From Rickettsiaceae bacterium (GTDB taxonomy: Bacteria > Pseudomonadota > Alphaproteobacteria > Rickettsiales > UBA1997), in contig JAJTCH010000004.1 of the NCBI GenBank assembly GCA_021323225.1, forward strand, positions 90,553 through 154,552: a stretch of 64,000 nucleotides of DNA. The letters run 5' to 3'. Numbering within the stretch: the stretch's first letter is position 1; every line of letters starts with the position of its first letter. Below are positions 8,503-16,664 of the stretch, in pieces. A program made the translations under genes and the position numbers. Under the pieces are notes generated by a model. That model did not search any database and had not been told where the DNA came from. It saw only the letters and a program-made list of their open reading frames with translations.

Positions 8503-8976
8503 ATGAAACTAAGAAAAGCCTCTCTCGAAGATTTTGATAAAATTTATCCAATTTATATGGATAAAACGGTGAATCCTTACATGAGTTTCCCAAGAATGAG
8601 TAAGGAAGAATTTTTACCGGTATTTAAAAGATTTTTGGATGAATTAATATTGCATGAAGAAGGTGACAATATCCTGGCATTAATCGCACTTACCAAATTA
8701 CCTCATCGCAGCTCTCATGTTGCCTATATTCATAAATTGGCAATTAACCCAAATTTTCAAAACAAGGGTCTTGGTAGCAAACTTTTTACTGCAGTAATTT
8801 CCGATGTTAAGGAAAAAGGCATAAAACGTTTAGAGTTGAAGGTGGAATCGGACAATCATAATGCGATAAAATTCTATAAAAAGATGGGTTTCCAAATTGA
8901 GGGAACTCTAAAAGGATATTTCAATCGTGAAGGTGAAATAATAGACGAACATTTTATGGGAATGATTATTGCTTAG
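8503..8976 (+). CDS. GNAT-family N-acetyltransferase
   Basis: Transfers an acetyl group from acetyl-CoA to an amine; the substrate is unknown. The acetyl-CoA loop is 'NPNFQNKGLGSKLF' (Q/RxxGxG/A type), followed by 'LELKVESDNHNAIKFYKKMG', which is motif B of the fold with its typical 'N.A..FY.K.GF' ending. I start at ATG 8503 (157 aa), where the conserved 'MKLRKASLEDF' begins. The frame is open further up to 8434 but that part reads through non-conserved sequence. It stands alone between repeats. Confidence 0.85.
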   Translation: MKLRKASLEDFDKIYPIYMDKTVNPYMSFPRMSKEEFLPVFKRFLDELILHEEGDNILALIALTKLPHRSSHVAYIHKLAINPNFQNKGLGSKLFTAVISDVKEKGIKRLELKVESDNHNAIKFYKKMGFQIEGTLKGYFNREGEIIDEHFMGMIIA

Positions 8977-9073
8977 TTTTTAACAAGCTATAAAACCAGT
9001 ATCAGCAATTGATTTAAGATTAATTTACCAAATTATTTAGCTATTTTAATAACTAAAATCCCAATCAGGTAGG

Positions 9074-10285
9074 TTATTCAACAAAACTCAACATCCCCCT
9101 CGCCGCAGCCACCGCCGTGCTAAAACAAGCTTGTAAGAGATAACCGCCAGTTGGAGCTTCCCAATCCAACATTTCACCTGCCACAAAAACTCCGGGTTTA
9201 GTTTTTAGCATAAAATTCTCATCTAAAGACTCACGGCTAATTCCTCCGGCTGTTGAAATGGCACGGTCGATATTGGTGGTTGAAGTTAGTGTGATTGGCA
9301 GATTTTTTAGATATTCGGCTAGAAGATCTGGCGTTGCTTTTGCCAACTGATCTGATGGAATTAATTCATGCAGTAAAGCGCTGGCAATAAGGGGAAAGCC
9401 TGCTTTGCGTAAATAATTGCTTAGGGATTTTTTGCCGCGAATTTGTAATTTTTGCGCTAACTCCGAAAGCAACATTTCTGGACGCAAATCTAAATATAAA
9501 ACAGCATTGCCCTCGCTTTTAATAGATTCACGCAAATTAGCGGATAAAGCATAAACCGCATTTCCTTCCATTCCCTGTTTGGTTATAATCATTTCTCCTT
9601 TATGGGAAAAATTTTTATGCCTAATGGCAACAGATTTTAGCGGAGTTCCGGCAAAATTGGTTGCCAAATAATCCGACCATTTGCTTACAAAACCACAATT
9701 GGCTGGGCGCAGTTCTGAAATTTTTACACCGCATTCCAAAAGGATCTTAACCCAAGAACCGTCTGAACCCAAATGCGGCCAAGAAGCTCCACCAAGTGCA
9801 AGCAAGGTTACATCAGCCTTTATTTTGATTAGCTTCTTTTCTGCATCTCTAAATATTAGATTTTCACCATCAAAACCTTGCCACAAATGACGAGTGAGAA
9901 AATGAACACCCAGACTATCTAATCTTTTAAGCCACGCCCGCAGCAATGGAGATGCTTTCATGCTCTTTGGAAAAATTCTTCCGCTAGTGCCAATAAAAGT
10001 TTCTTGCCCTAATCCTTCACACCATTTCTGTAACTCTTGCGGACTATAGGCTTTGATATATGGCTCAAGCCAATTTGACGCTTCAAAATAACGAGTTATA
10101 AATTTCTCAAGAGGCTCACTATGCGTAAGGTTCAAACCCCCTCTTCCCGCCATCAAAAATTTGCGCCCAAAACTAGGCATCGCATCATAGATTGTTACTT
10201 GATACCCCGCCGTGGCAATAATTTCAGCCGCCATTAAACCGGCAGGTCCACCGCCAATGATTGCGATAGTTTTATTATTTTTCAT
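9074..10285 (-). CDS. BaiN/RdsA-like NAD(P)/FAD-dependent oxidoreductase
   Basis: 403-aa flavoprotein of the HI0933/YhiN group. The Rossmann FAD-binding motif 'AIIGGGPAGLMAAEIIA' is at the N-terminus and is followed by the family motif 'GRKFLMAGRGGLNLTHSE'. The C-terminus has the second FAD motif 'PGVFVAGEMLDWEAPTGGY'. The details ('PANCGFVSKWS', 'TTNIDRAISTAGGI') fit the TIGR03862-type branch. The physiological substrate is not established; relatives reduce bile-acid intermediates or affect phosphate toxicity. It is a single gene with an intact full-length reading frame. Confidence 0.88.
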   Translation of the reverse strand: MKNNKTIAIIGGGPAGLMAAEIIATAGYQVTIYDAMPSFGRKFLMAGRGGLNLTHSEPLEKFITRYFEASNWLEPYIKAYSPQELQKWCEGLGQETFIGTSGRIFPKSMKASPLLRAWLKRLDSLGVHFLTRHLWQGFDGENLIFRDAEKKLIKIKADVTLLALGGASWPHLGSDGSWVKILLECGVKISELRPANCGFVSKWSDYLATNFAGTPLKSVAIRHKNFSHKGEMIITKQGMEGNAVYALSANLRESIKSEGNAVLYLDLRPEMLLSELAQKLQIRGKKSLSNYLRKAGFPLIASALLHELIPSDQLAKATPDLLAEYLKNLPITLTSTTNIDRAISTAGGISRESLDENFMLKTKPGVFVAGEMLDWEAPTGGYLLQACFSTAVAAARGMLSFVE

Positions 10286-10347
10286 TTATTTTGTTCATTA
10301 AGAAATCTGACTCCTTTTATTTATTTTCCACCCTTATTTTAAACAAA

Positions 10348-10833
10348 CTACCCAATCCTTTCCTGCCACTTCTTTTTCATCTCTAAATATTTTTCATTAC
10401 TTTTAGCTAATTGCCATTTTTCATAAAAGATTTTTGCGGCTCGCGCTTTTTCTTCTTCACCCGTTCCACGCGGAAATTGTTGGTAATCGTGATCTTTATC
10501 ATATTTCCTCCCGCTTTTGTAATTAGCATAACGCCTTGCCCTGGTATAGCCCATCTGCAAAAATTTTCTTGCCATATCAGCCCCAACAAAATCATTGTTT
10601 TGCAAATAATCCAGAAACATCAGATAAATTTTATCGCTGCTCTCATGCGCTATTTCCTGAGTTTTAAAACGCCAATATTTTCCTATTTCACTCTTATATG
10701 GCTCACAAATCAAAACTCCCTGCTCGCCTTTCCCCACAAGATATTTTTCAGGATCTTTTCTGTAATCAATTGTGCTCTTCCAAGGATAATTTTCTTTATC
10801 AAAATTTAAATAAGATGGCTTTTTGGAAATCAT
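10348..10833 (-). CDS. DUF4385-family protein
   Basis: 161-aa soluble protein. The motifs 'YLVGKGEQGVLICEPYKSEI', 'DFVGADMARKFLQMGYTRAR' and 'GRKYDKDHDYQQFPRGTG' are characteristic of DUF4385, a family shared by bacteria and large phages. Its function is unknown. The basic, aromatic composition would suit nucleic-acid binding, but this is only inference. It is read in the same direction as the flavoprotein gene, with a 62-bp gap. Confidence 0.75.
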   Translation of the reverse strand: MISKKPSYLNFDKENYPWKSTIDYRKDPEKYLVGKGEQGVLICEPYKSEIGKYWRFKTQEIAHESSDKIYLMFLDYLQNNDFVGADMARKFLQMGYTRARRYANYKSGRKYDKDHDYQQFPRGTGEEEKARAAKIFYEKWQLAKSNEKYLEMKKKWQERIG

Positions 10834-11140
10834 ATTTTTTACGCATTTTCTTTTTTAAATTATTGATTAACGGGCAAGGCATCATTTTTCAATTTAGATT
10901 GTTAAAAAGCAGAAGCGCTATCTTTCTTGAACTTAGAAATAGAAGAATGATTAGTTTTAATATGATTTTAGAGAAATAGTTCAATAACATTACTTGCGCT
11001 GCATCACTCATAATGTACAAGGCTTTAAGTTATATAGTGTTGATCCCTCACAAGAGCCCGTGAGTCAACTCATACCAAGAAACGTCCCACAGTGCGGAGT
11101 ATCAAGATTTGGTATATCTATTTCCAGGAAGCAAATCCCG
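10834..11140. other. Intergenic stretch with one repeat copy
   Basis: About 300 bp between two minus-strand genes. It holds the second copy of the 42-nt repeat and otherwise no reading frame I can support. Confidence 0.5.
11017..11058. repeat. Dispersed 42-nt repeat, copy 2
   Basis: Partner of the repeat at 7249-7290, with 36 of 42 identical positions in the same orientation. It lies about 80 bp from the end of the VPS62-like gene. Confidence 0.6.
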
Positions 11141-12181
11141 TTATCTAAGCCAATTCCAAACTTTTCGATTTCCTCCATAGGCTGGTCCTGGAGGCCCGGA
11201 AGTATATTTTATTCCCACTGAAGAGGCAGAACCAATTTCGCCCCATAATCCGCTATATCTTATCCAGTTGTTGGAATTTAACGGATTTTCTAACTCACCA
11301 ACATTAACAATTCCGCCAAATTCTGCTTCCCAACTATTCCACGCAGTCCCACGATTACAATTATCTGAAATACCTTGTGCCTCATCCGGGAAACTGTCAG
11401 CATTACAACTGCCCGGGACGGCAGAATTACTGTCCTGAACTCCCCTATATTGTCCGTGGCTACCTTTGGCGGAGTAAGTGACGTGATGCAACCCTTCCCA
11501 TTCAATTCGGTCGGGAGCAAAGTCTCGTATATGACCGTGGCGGTAGAAAAAGACCTTAACCGGATTTTCATTTTCATCAATCACAACTCCACTAGCTTCC
11601 CAGTCACCTTCATGATTTATGGGGCCAGCCGAATCGTTGAAAGCATATAATTGCCAATATTGAATAACCGTTTGCCTGCCCGCTTTATAGACATGTCCAT
11701 ACAGCCTCCACTCTTTGCGATCGGTAGTTCCGTTATGATGCCGATCATTCGGAAATTGTAAAAAGAAGCTGTTCTGTGGTTTCGCTTCGTAACTATCGGA
11801 TTTATTAACTCGGCCGGAATGTCGGCATAACCAATTCTTATTCTTATGCCTTCCTGCAACTATATTTTGGCTAGTAACGCTTCCGGTCGAAATTATTTTG
11901 CAATCGCTGCAATTTTTATGACTATAGCGCATGGTCACCCTATACAGGAACCATGGCACGCTTACTGGCCATCTATTTTCATTACTATGCAGCCAAATTT
12001 TCGGAGCAAATTTTTGTAGAAGCTCATTCTCATAAGCATCTGATATGCCATCATGGTCATCATCACTATCCGCGAAGACGAGAGAGGTTTGTAAAATTAT
12101 TATTAATATTAACCAACAAGCTGAACGAAAAGTGGATGCGAAGAAATTAGTAAGCCGGACAGGAAATTTATTGATATTCAT
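11141..12181 (-). CDS. Secreted VPS62-like domain protein
   Basis: 346 aa. A long N-region with a hydrophobic stretch ('ACWLILIIILQTSLVFA') serves as a signal peptide or anchor. It is followed by an Asp-rich 'DSDDDHDGISDAYENELL', which resembles a calcium-binding thrombospondin-3-type loop. The body carries the VPS62 pattern: 'FAPKIWLHSNENRWPVSVPW', 'INHEGDWEASGVVIDE', 'FFYRHGH' and 'YSAKGSHGQYRG'. VPS62-like domains occur in fungal sorting proteins and in secreted bacterial proteins of unknown activity. Cysteines are paired as expected outside the cytoplasm. A secreted enzyme or effector role is only a suggestion. Confidence 0.7.
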   Translation of the reverse strand: MNINKFPVRLTNFFASTFRSACWLILIIILQTSLVFADSDDDHDGISDAYENELLQKFAPKIWLHSNENRWPVSVPWFLYRVTMRYSHKNCSDCKIISTGSVTSQNIVAGRHKNKNWLCRHSGRVNKSDSYEAKPQNSFFLQFPNDRHHNGTTDRKEWRLYGHVYKAGRQTVIQYWQLYAFNDSAGPINHEGDWEASGVVIDENENPVKVFFYRHGHIRDFAPDRIEWEGLHHVTYSAKGSHGQYRGVQDSNSAVPGSCNADSFPDEAQGISDNCNRGTAWNSWEAEFGGIVNVGELENPLNSNNWIRYSGLWGEIGSASSVGIKYTSGPPGPAYGGNRKVWNWLR

Positions 12182-12292
12182 AACGATCCTTTCAATAAGT
12201 TGATAAATACTAGTTAGATCTAGAAGTTATTATCTTAAATCAGTGTATGAATTGAGGCTCTTAGATTGACCCTTACATTATTTTTCAGATAT

Positions 12293-12643
12293 TTATACCC
12301 CAAACTCACTTTCATATTCATCCACATCAAAACCAATCAATTGCTTTGAGCCTAAATCAAGTATCGGACGCTTAATTATTGATGGTTTTTCTTGCATCAG
12401 CTCAAGCCCAAATTGATCATTGGTTATTTTCTTTTGCTCCACTTCACCAAGTTGTCTCCAAGTTGTACCTTTGCGATTAATCAATTTTTCGAAACCGAAT
12501 TTCTTAACAAATTCTGTAAGCTTCGCCTTATCAACACCGTCTTTTTTGTAATCATGAAATTGATATTCGATACCATTATCCGCCATCCATTTCATGGCCT
12601 TCTTAACAGTGTCACAATTTTTAATTCCGTAGAGTTTTATCAT
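12293..12643 (-). CDS. ArsC/Spx-family reductase (YffB-like)
   Basis: Thioredoxin-fold protein of the arsenate reductase family. 'MIKLYGIKNCDTVKKAMKWM' gives the single active-site cysteine, and 'KPSIIKRPILDLG' contains the conserved cis-proline region with Arg. At 116 aa from ATG 12643 it matches YffB length; the frame opens 18 codons earlier but without conserved residues. Relatives are glutathione-dependent thiol reductases of uncertain substrate. Arsenate reduction is not shown by any ars neighbours. Confidence 0.85.
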   Translation of the reverse strand: MIKLYGIKNCDTVKKAMKWMADNGIEYQFHDYKKDGVDKAKLTEFVKKFGFEKLINRKGTTWRQLGEVEQKKITNDQFGLELMQEKPSIIKRPILDLGSKQLIGFDVDEYESEFGV

Positions 12644-12710
12644 GATCGAAAAATAATATTGGCTAGTAGTTAATATTAAGATTGAGATGTTTTTCATCCC
12701 TAATTTTCAT

Positions 12711-12746
12711 AATTTTTCTTAACGAACAAAGTGAATTTAGAGAAAT
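12711..12746 (+). repeat. Dispersed 36-nt repeat, copy 2
   Basis: Partner of 8371-8406. The two differ by eight transitions and no transversions. It lies just upstream of the ArsC-like gene, in the opposite direction to it. Confidence 0.5.
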
Positions 12747-12799
12747 AAATATTTGCAAACGCAATGGCAGACCGCCCCTCATTAATCCTGAATTTTTTA

Positions 12800-13015
12800 T
12801 AACAAACTTCTTGCTATAGGCTGTCCGAGTTTAACATAAGTCTCTTTCCTTCTTTTGTATATTTTAGAATATCATCACTAGGTAGCTATTTTCCTGCTTC
12901 AACAAATAAGACCACAGCAGAGCCGCCGAAACGAAACAGTGATTTTTGCTCGCCGCGATTAAATGGTTTATCAAGATTATTTAGGAGGAGAACATTGTAA
13001 AATTTCTTATAAAAT
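12800..13015 (-). pseudogene. C-terminal remnant of phosphatidylserine decarboxylase
   Basis: On the minus strand the reading gives 'NVLLLNNLDKPFNRGEQKSL', then 'FRFGGSAVVLFVEAGK', a TAG, then 'LPSDDILKYTKEG' and, after a shift, 'TYVKLGQPIA'. 'F.FGGS.VVLF' is the end of phosphatidylserine decarboxylases, where the G-G-S motif is the site of self-cleavage that forms the pyruvoyl group. An internal stop, a frameshift and loss of the rest of the gene make it a dead remnant. A working copy should exist elsewhere if the cell makes phosphatidylethanolamine. Confidence 0.7.
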
Positions 13016-13133
13016 ATCTGTTACGATCTGGACTGATTTTGTAAATAACATCTCTCTATTCTTAAAGTTTAAATAAATAAAATGACTTAAAAAGCTCGTC
13101 CTGCTTGAAGCAAAAATCAAAGCGCAATGTCAT

Positions 13134-14267
13134 CTAAAAATTACTCAAAAAATACCCGAAAATTCCGCAACTAATAATGATCATTGGATTGCTCCAGCGC
13201 CATTTCCATAAATAAAGTGCGGCAAGAGCGATTACGAAAATTATTGTCTGGAGCGGAGTTGTGACGGCATGTAGAAATATCTGAAATGCTGTAACAATTA
13301 ACATCCCAACAACTGCCGCTGAAATGCTATCAAGCGTACCGTGAAATGTTTTATTTTCGATTAACTGTTCTAGTTGCTTATGTCCAAGTAGGGTAAAAGA
13401 AAATGCTGGCAGAAAAATCCCTATGGTGATCAATAACGCGCCGCTAAAATTTCCCACTAAAAATCCGAGAAAAGTTCCAAAAATTACTAAAGGCGCCGGA
13501 ATCACATTTGCCAAAGCGATGCCGTCTAAAAAGGAGTTAGTGGTGATTGAATCGTAGTTTCCAACCATACTGTTTTGCAGAAATGGAATTGCGGTATAAG
13601 CGCCTCCGAATGAAAGCAAACCCGCTTTTAATCCTTCGACAAATAAACCGCTTTTTGATGAGGGAAAGAAACTAAGCTCTGAGATATAATAAGATATTGC
13701 CAAAAATATGGCGATTAAAGTCAAGGAAACTGCGCAGGATAATAACTTTTTATTCTTAACCCAAAGCCAGCGAAATAAAACGCAGATCAAAAAAACCAGC
13801 AAGAAATGCATTTGCAAAAATGTTAGAACCATCGAGATAATTGCAACATAAATTGAGGATTTACTATGCAAAATATGTGAGCCAATTCGATGAGCAGCAC
13901 GAGCAATCAAAGCGGAAACCGCAGGCGTAACTCCTGCAAATACAGGAAGTAACGCAACAGAACCGTAAATTGTGTAAGCCCAGGAAAGCAAAACCATCAA
14001 AACAAATCCAGGAAGCATGAAACCTAAACCAGCAAGAAACCCACCCAATCTTCCGCCACGCATCATGCCAAAATAAACACAAAGTTCATGTGCCTCTGGC
14101 CCAGGCAAAGCCTGATAAACCGCCAATACTCTTTTAAATTTTTCCTGAGAAATCCATCGTTCTTTATCCACCAACTCATCCTTAATCATTCCAATTTGAG
14201 CCACCGGCCCACCCCATGCCAAAAATCCAAAACGCAAAAAAATTTTGAATAGCTTCCAGAGATTCAT
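13134..14267 (-). CDS. chrA: Chromate transporter ChrA
   Basis: 377-aa inner-membrane protein of the CHR family, which exports chromate driven by the proton gradient. It has two homologous CHR halves, each beginning with a glycine-rich motif: 'FLRFGFLAWGGPVAQIGMI' and 'GLKAGLLSFGGAYTAIPFL'. The signatures 'ALPGPEAHELCVYFG' and 'ANVIPAPLVIFGTFLG' follow in the respective halves. About ten hydrophobic segments are visible. Remnants of a sensor kinase and an efflux outer-membrane protein flank it, so it may belong to a decayed metal-resistance cluster. An FMN reductase of the chromate-reductase type lies 6.5 kb away. Confidence 0.92.
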   Translation of the reverse strand: MNLWKLFKIFLRFGFLAWGGPVAQIGMIKDELVDKERWISQEKFKRVLAVYQALPGPEAHELCVYFGMMRGGRLGGFLAGLGFMLPGFVLMVLLSWAYTIYGSVALLPVFAGVTPAVSALIARAAHRIGSHILHSKSSIYVAIISMVLTFLQMHFLLVFLICVLFRWLWVKNKKLLSCAVSLTLIAIFLAISYYISELSFFPSSKSGLFVEGLKAGLLSFGGAYTAIPFLQNSMVGNYDSITTNSFLDGIALANVIPAPLVIFGTFLGFLVGNFSGALLITIGIFLPAFSFTLLGHKQLEQLIENKTFHGTLDSISAAVVGMLIVTAFQIFLHAVTTPLQTIIFVIALAALYLWKWRWSNPMIIISCGIFGYFLSNF

Positions 14268-14290
14268 GATAAAATTTATTTTATTGATGA

Positions 14291-14626
14291 CTAAGTATGA
14301 TGATCAGAAAATTTTAAATTAGATTCAAGCCTAGAAAGCGTTAAAAGCTGATTAACCATGTGCGAAGCGCGGTTGATACCTTCGATTAAATTTTCCAGAT
14401 ATTCTTTTTCGCGCTCTTTATTTTTATTTTGTAGCAAAAGTTGTGCCTGGATTTTAATTGCAGCAAGCGGAGTTTTTAATTCATGAGCTGCATAATCGGT
14501 AAAGCGGCGCTCTGATTCCATTGAATCGGAAAGCCTTACCAACAATTGGTTAAGAGATTTTACAAAAGGCTCTAGCTCAAGCGGTATATTGTTATCATGA
14601 AATTGCTCAAGAGAATTGCCGGACAT
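14291..14626 (-). pseudogene. Truncated sensor histidine kinase (QseC/CusS type), HisKA part only
   Basis: 111 codons that correspond to the end of a HAMP linker ('FVKSLNQLLVRLSDSMESER') and the dimerisation/phosphoacceptor domain ('RFTDYAAHELKTPLAAIKIQ'). The sequence ends right after 'LLTLSRLES', before the ATP-binding domain, and the sensor and membrane segments are also absent. It cannot autophosphorylate as read. It lies 23 bp upstream of chrA in the same direction, so it may still be transcribed with it. Confidence 0.75.
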
Positions 14627-14643
14627 TTTTCGAAATCTCCAAC

Positions 14644-14736
14644 ATGCTCTTCAAAGCTGTTAGAGTTGACTATCTAGAATCACTTCTAACCAGACGAGAT
14701 TATTTGGAAGCATTAAATGGAATTGATGGAAGTTAA
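14644..14736 (+). pseudogene. Fragment of a TolC-family metal efflux outer-membrane protein
   Basis: Thirty codons reading 'LFKAVRVDYLESLLTRRDYL' then 'EALNG'. This matches the end of the outer-membrane factor in CusCBA/CzcCBA-type RND pumps, where 'ARVDYLEVLLTQRD' is typical. Together with the adjacent kinase fragment it points to a lost heavy-metal efflux operon. The identification rests on a short segment. Confidence 0.5.
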
Positions 14737-14877
14737 ATAGCAACAGCTTTCAGCTTATGTGAATTTATATAGGGCGCTTGGAGGGGCGTGGAGGAGTAAG
14801 TGATGGGAGTCTGAGCTTTACCATCAAGCACATTTTTGATCTTAGGAAAAAATTCTAGACTATTGATGATTGTGGTT

Positions 14878-14942
14878 CATAATGAAACAGCTCCTAACCG
14901 GAGCTTTTTTATTATGTCTGCTTAGCAGGGAAAGAAGGCCCT
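14878..14942 (+). repeat. RPE-like palindromic repeat, copy 2
   Basis: Arms 14878-14894 and 14900-14916 pair at 15 of 17 positions around TAACC. The GGAGCT stem plus six Ts and the flank GGGAAAGAAGG-CCCTCC parallel the element at 8281-8348. It lies at the 5' end of the following reading frame. When translated it imitates a signal peptide ('MKQLLTGAFLLCLLS'). Confidence 0.65.
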
Positions 14943-14971
14943 CCAATAAAGTTAAATCTCAATCCAATCCT

Positions 14972-15793
14972 ATGTCCAAAAGACCAATACAATTCACTGT
15001 ATATCAAATAATTGTGGATGATTCCTATTCTCTGGCAACATCAATTTTTGATCCCATTAAAAACAATGATATCGATACTCTAACTTTTGATTTAGGCGAT
15101 GGGAAAAAAGAAACTCTTCAGATCAAGAAAACAGTAAAAAAATATCATAAAAACCGATTTGTTTCCTTATATTTCAATATAGGAAATAAATTTCCTTATT
15201 CGGATAAAGTCATAGATGAAAATTTGAATGAGTGCGACAATCCAAGACCTGCAGAACAAATAGAGCCAGACAAGCAGCAATTCGTATTAATCGATACCAA
15301 AACTTCTCGGATTTATATATCAGATCAAAGAGCAAAAAATGATTTTATTAACTGGCTTAAGAAAAAAATAGAGAAAGAGATCGCTTTAAAATCAATAGTC
15401 AATGAAAGAGATTTTATTGAAAAAATTAAATCTGTCCGCGAAATTTCCTTTTCTGTGGTGCCAGATATTTTAAATTCATCAGATCAAGATATTCTGTCAC
15501 ACAATTTAGTTAGAGATATTTTTGGTTTTGGCGCAGCAAAAGCGAAGCTACAGCTCAATTATGGAAATATTGGAATTAACGACAAAATAAAAAACAAAAT
15601 TGAAGGCATCTTAAAAAAACGTAGAGAATTTAAAGATTTGGTGGTAGTTGGCAGAACAGATGAGGATTTAGAAACAACTTTTAAAATCTCTGAGGTGGCA
15701 AGCAAAATTATTGTTGATGTAATTGAGGGAGATAAAAAACTGTTAGACCCAGAAATGGTATTTAGTAGTCTAATTAAAAAAATTCAATTATGA
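14972..15793 (+). CDS. Unknown cytosolic protein, first gene of a two-gene operon
   Basis: 273 aa from ATG 14972. The frame is open up to 14870, but that extension is made of the palindromic repeat and looks like a false signal peptide, so I prefer the internal start ('MSKRPIQFTVYQI'). The protein is charged and without membrane segments. The N-terminal part is beta-rich ('TLTFDLGDGKKETLQI', 'NRFVSLYFNIGN') and the C-terminal part is helical and Lys/Glu-rich. I recognise no family motif. The stop overlaps the start of the next gene (ATGA), which encodes a small membrane protein, so the two are translationally coupled. This soluble-sensor plus small-membrane-protein design is common in anti-phage systems; that role is speculative. 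Confidence 0.6.
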   Translation: MSKRPIQFTVYQIIVDDSYSLATSIFDPIKNNDIDTLTFDLGDGKKETLQIKKTVKKYHKNRFVSLYFNIGNKFPYSDKVIDENLNECDNPRPAEQIEPDKQQFVLIDTKTSRIYISDQRAKNDFINWLKKKIEKEIALKSIVNERDFIEKIKSVREISFSVVPDILNSSDQDILSHNLVRDIFGFGAAKAKLQLNYGNIGINDKIKNKIEGILKKRREFKDLVVVGRTDEDLETTFKISEVASKIIVDVIEGDKKLLDPEMVFSSLIKKIQL

Positions 15794-16275
15794 GAAAAAT
15801 AATTTACACTCTGCTTTTTTTGATTTGCGGATCGTTTATCCAATTACGCTTCTGTTTGGATTTTAAATTTAAGACTGAGATTTTTGGAAATGTGATAACC
15901 TTTCTATCTATTGAATTTGGCTTTTATATAACAACATTAGCAATATTTGTTACATCAAAATATGTTTCAGATCTCTACAAAATAACTAATGGAAGAGATA
16001 GATCGGTTACCTTATTACACGCCCTTCTGAATAACTACAAGTTTGGATTTTCCATTACTCTATCCTCTTTAGTTTATATTATTTTTGCACAATTTTTTAT
16101 TGAATATTCTTCATCAGATAGCAGCTACATATATTTAGAAAATAATCTAATTTTTCTTCCATTTATGAGCATATTATCAATCAATTTTTATTACTGCTTC
16201 GTAATGCTTAACGATTTAATAAAAGTAATAATTCAAGAAGCAAAAAATCGTGCCAAATCCCATGAGCGATTTTAA
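15790..16275 (+). CDS. Small multi-pass membrane protein, second gene of the operon
   Basis: 161 aa with about four hydrophobic segments near residues 4-20, 32-53, 78-97 and 115-140, and a basic C-terminal tail. No family is recognised. Its ATG overlaps the preceding stop by four bases. A pore-forming effector or a membrane anchor for the first protein would both fit the layout. The sequence alone does not decide between them. Confidence 0.6.
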   Translation: MRKIIYTLLFLICGSFIQLRFCLDFKFKTEIFGNVITFLSIEFGFYITTLAIFVTSKYVSDLYKITNGRDRSVTLLHALLNNYKFGFSITLSSLVYIIFAQFFIEYSSSDSSYIYLENNLIFLPFMSILSINFYYCFVMLNDLIKVIIQEAKNRAKSHERF

Positions 16276-16438
16276 AGATTGATCAGAATTTGGAGATATA
16301 ACAAAACAACTTGCGCCTCTCCTTTCTACATTCCAAAAAACACAGATAGCAAAAACTTTTTTATAAGTTTTATAAAAAATAAATTACCTTTAATACCAAC
16401 ATCACAGCCTAAATCTTTATAATAACCAAACCCAAATC

Positions 16439-16663
16439 ATGCTCAAACTCCTAAAAACCCCACGCGTTCTGTTTCCATTTTTTATGGCGATGATTATGGC
16501 TTTTGTGATGTCAGGTGCGATGATTTTGTTTAATGTTGGGTTTATTGCTAATTTCTTTTTTATTTGGATGAGATCATTTTTAGCGGCTTTTTGCGTAGCA
16601 TTTCCTTTGGCTTTTTTTGTGGCGCCGTTGGTGCAAAAATTGGTGTATAAAATATGTAAATAA
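16439..16663 (+). CDS. DUF2798-family membrane protein
   Basis: 74 aa with two membrane helices: 'LFPFFMAMIMAFVMSG' and 'AAFCVAFPLAFFVAPLVQKL'. The pattern 'F.M..IMA..MSG.M...N.G' and the closing 'AFP.AF...P.V..LV' are those of DUF2798. The function is unknown. It stops one base before the start of the dioxygenase gene, which suggests co-transcription with the dioxygenase and pirin genes. Confidence 0.75.
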   Translation: MLKLLKTPRVLFPFFMAMIMAFVMSGAMILFNVGFIANFFFIWMRSFLAAFCVAFPLAFFVAPLVQKLVYKICK

Positions 16664-16664
16664 A

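Noticed and set aside
10411..10979. Plus-strand frames opposite the DUF4385 gene
   Set aside because: They are antisense to a gene with clear family motifs and are rich in Phe/Ile as expected for antisense of AT-rich coding DNA.
11290..11859. Additional minus- and plus-strand frames within the VPS62-like gene
   Set aside because: They overlap a longer frame with a signal peptide and domain motifs and have no independent support.
12293..13133. Arsenic-resistance locus
   Set aside because: The ArsC-like protein is of the YffB type and there is no arsB, acr3 or arsR nearby.
14870..14971. Signal peptide for the unknown protein at 14,972
   Set aside because: The hydrophobic stretch is encoded by the palindromic repeat and continues into a repeat-derived linker, so it is not evidence of secretion.
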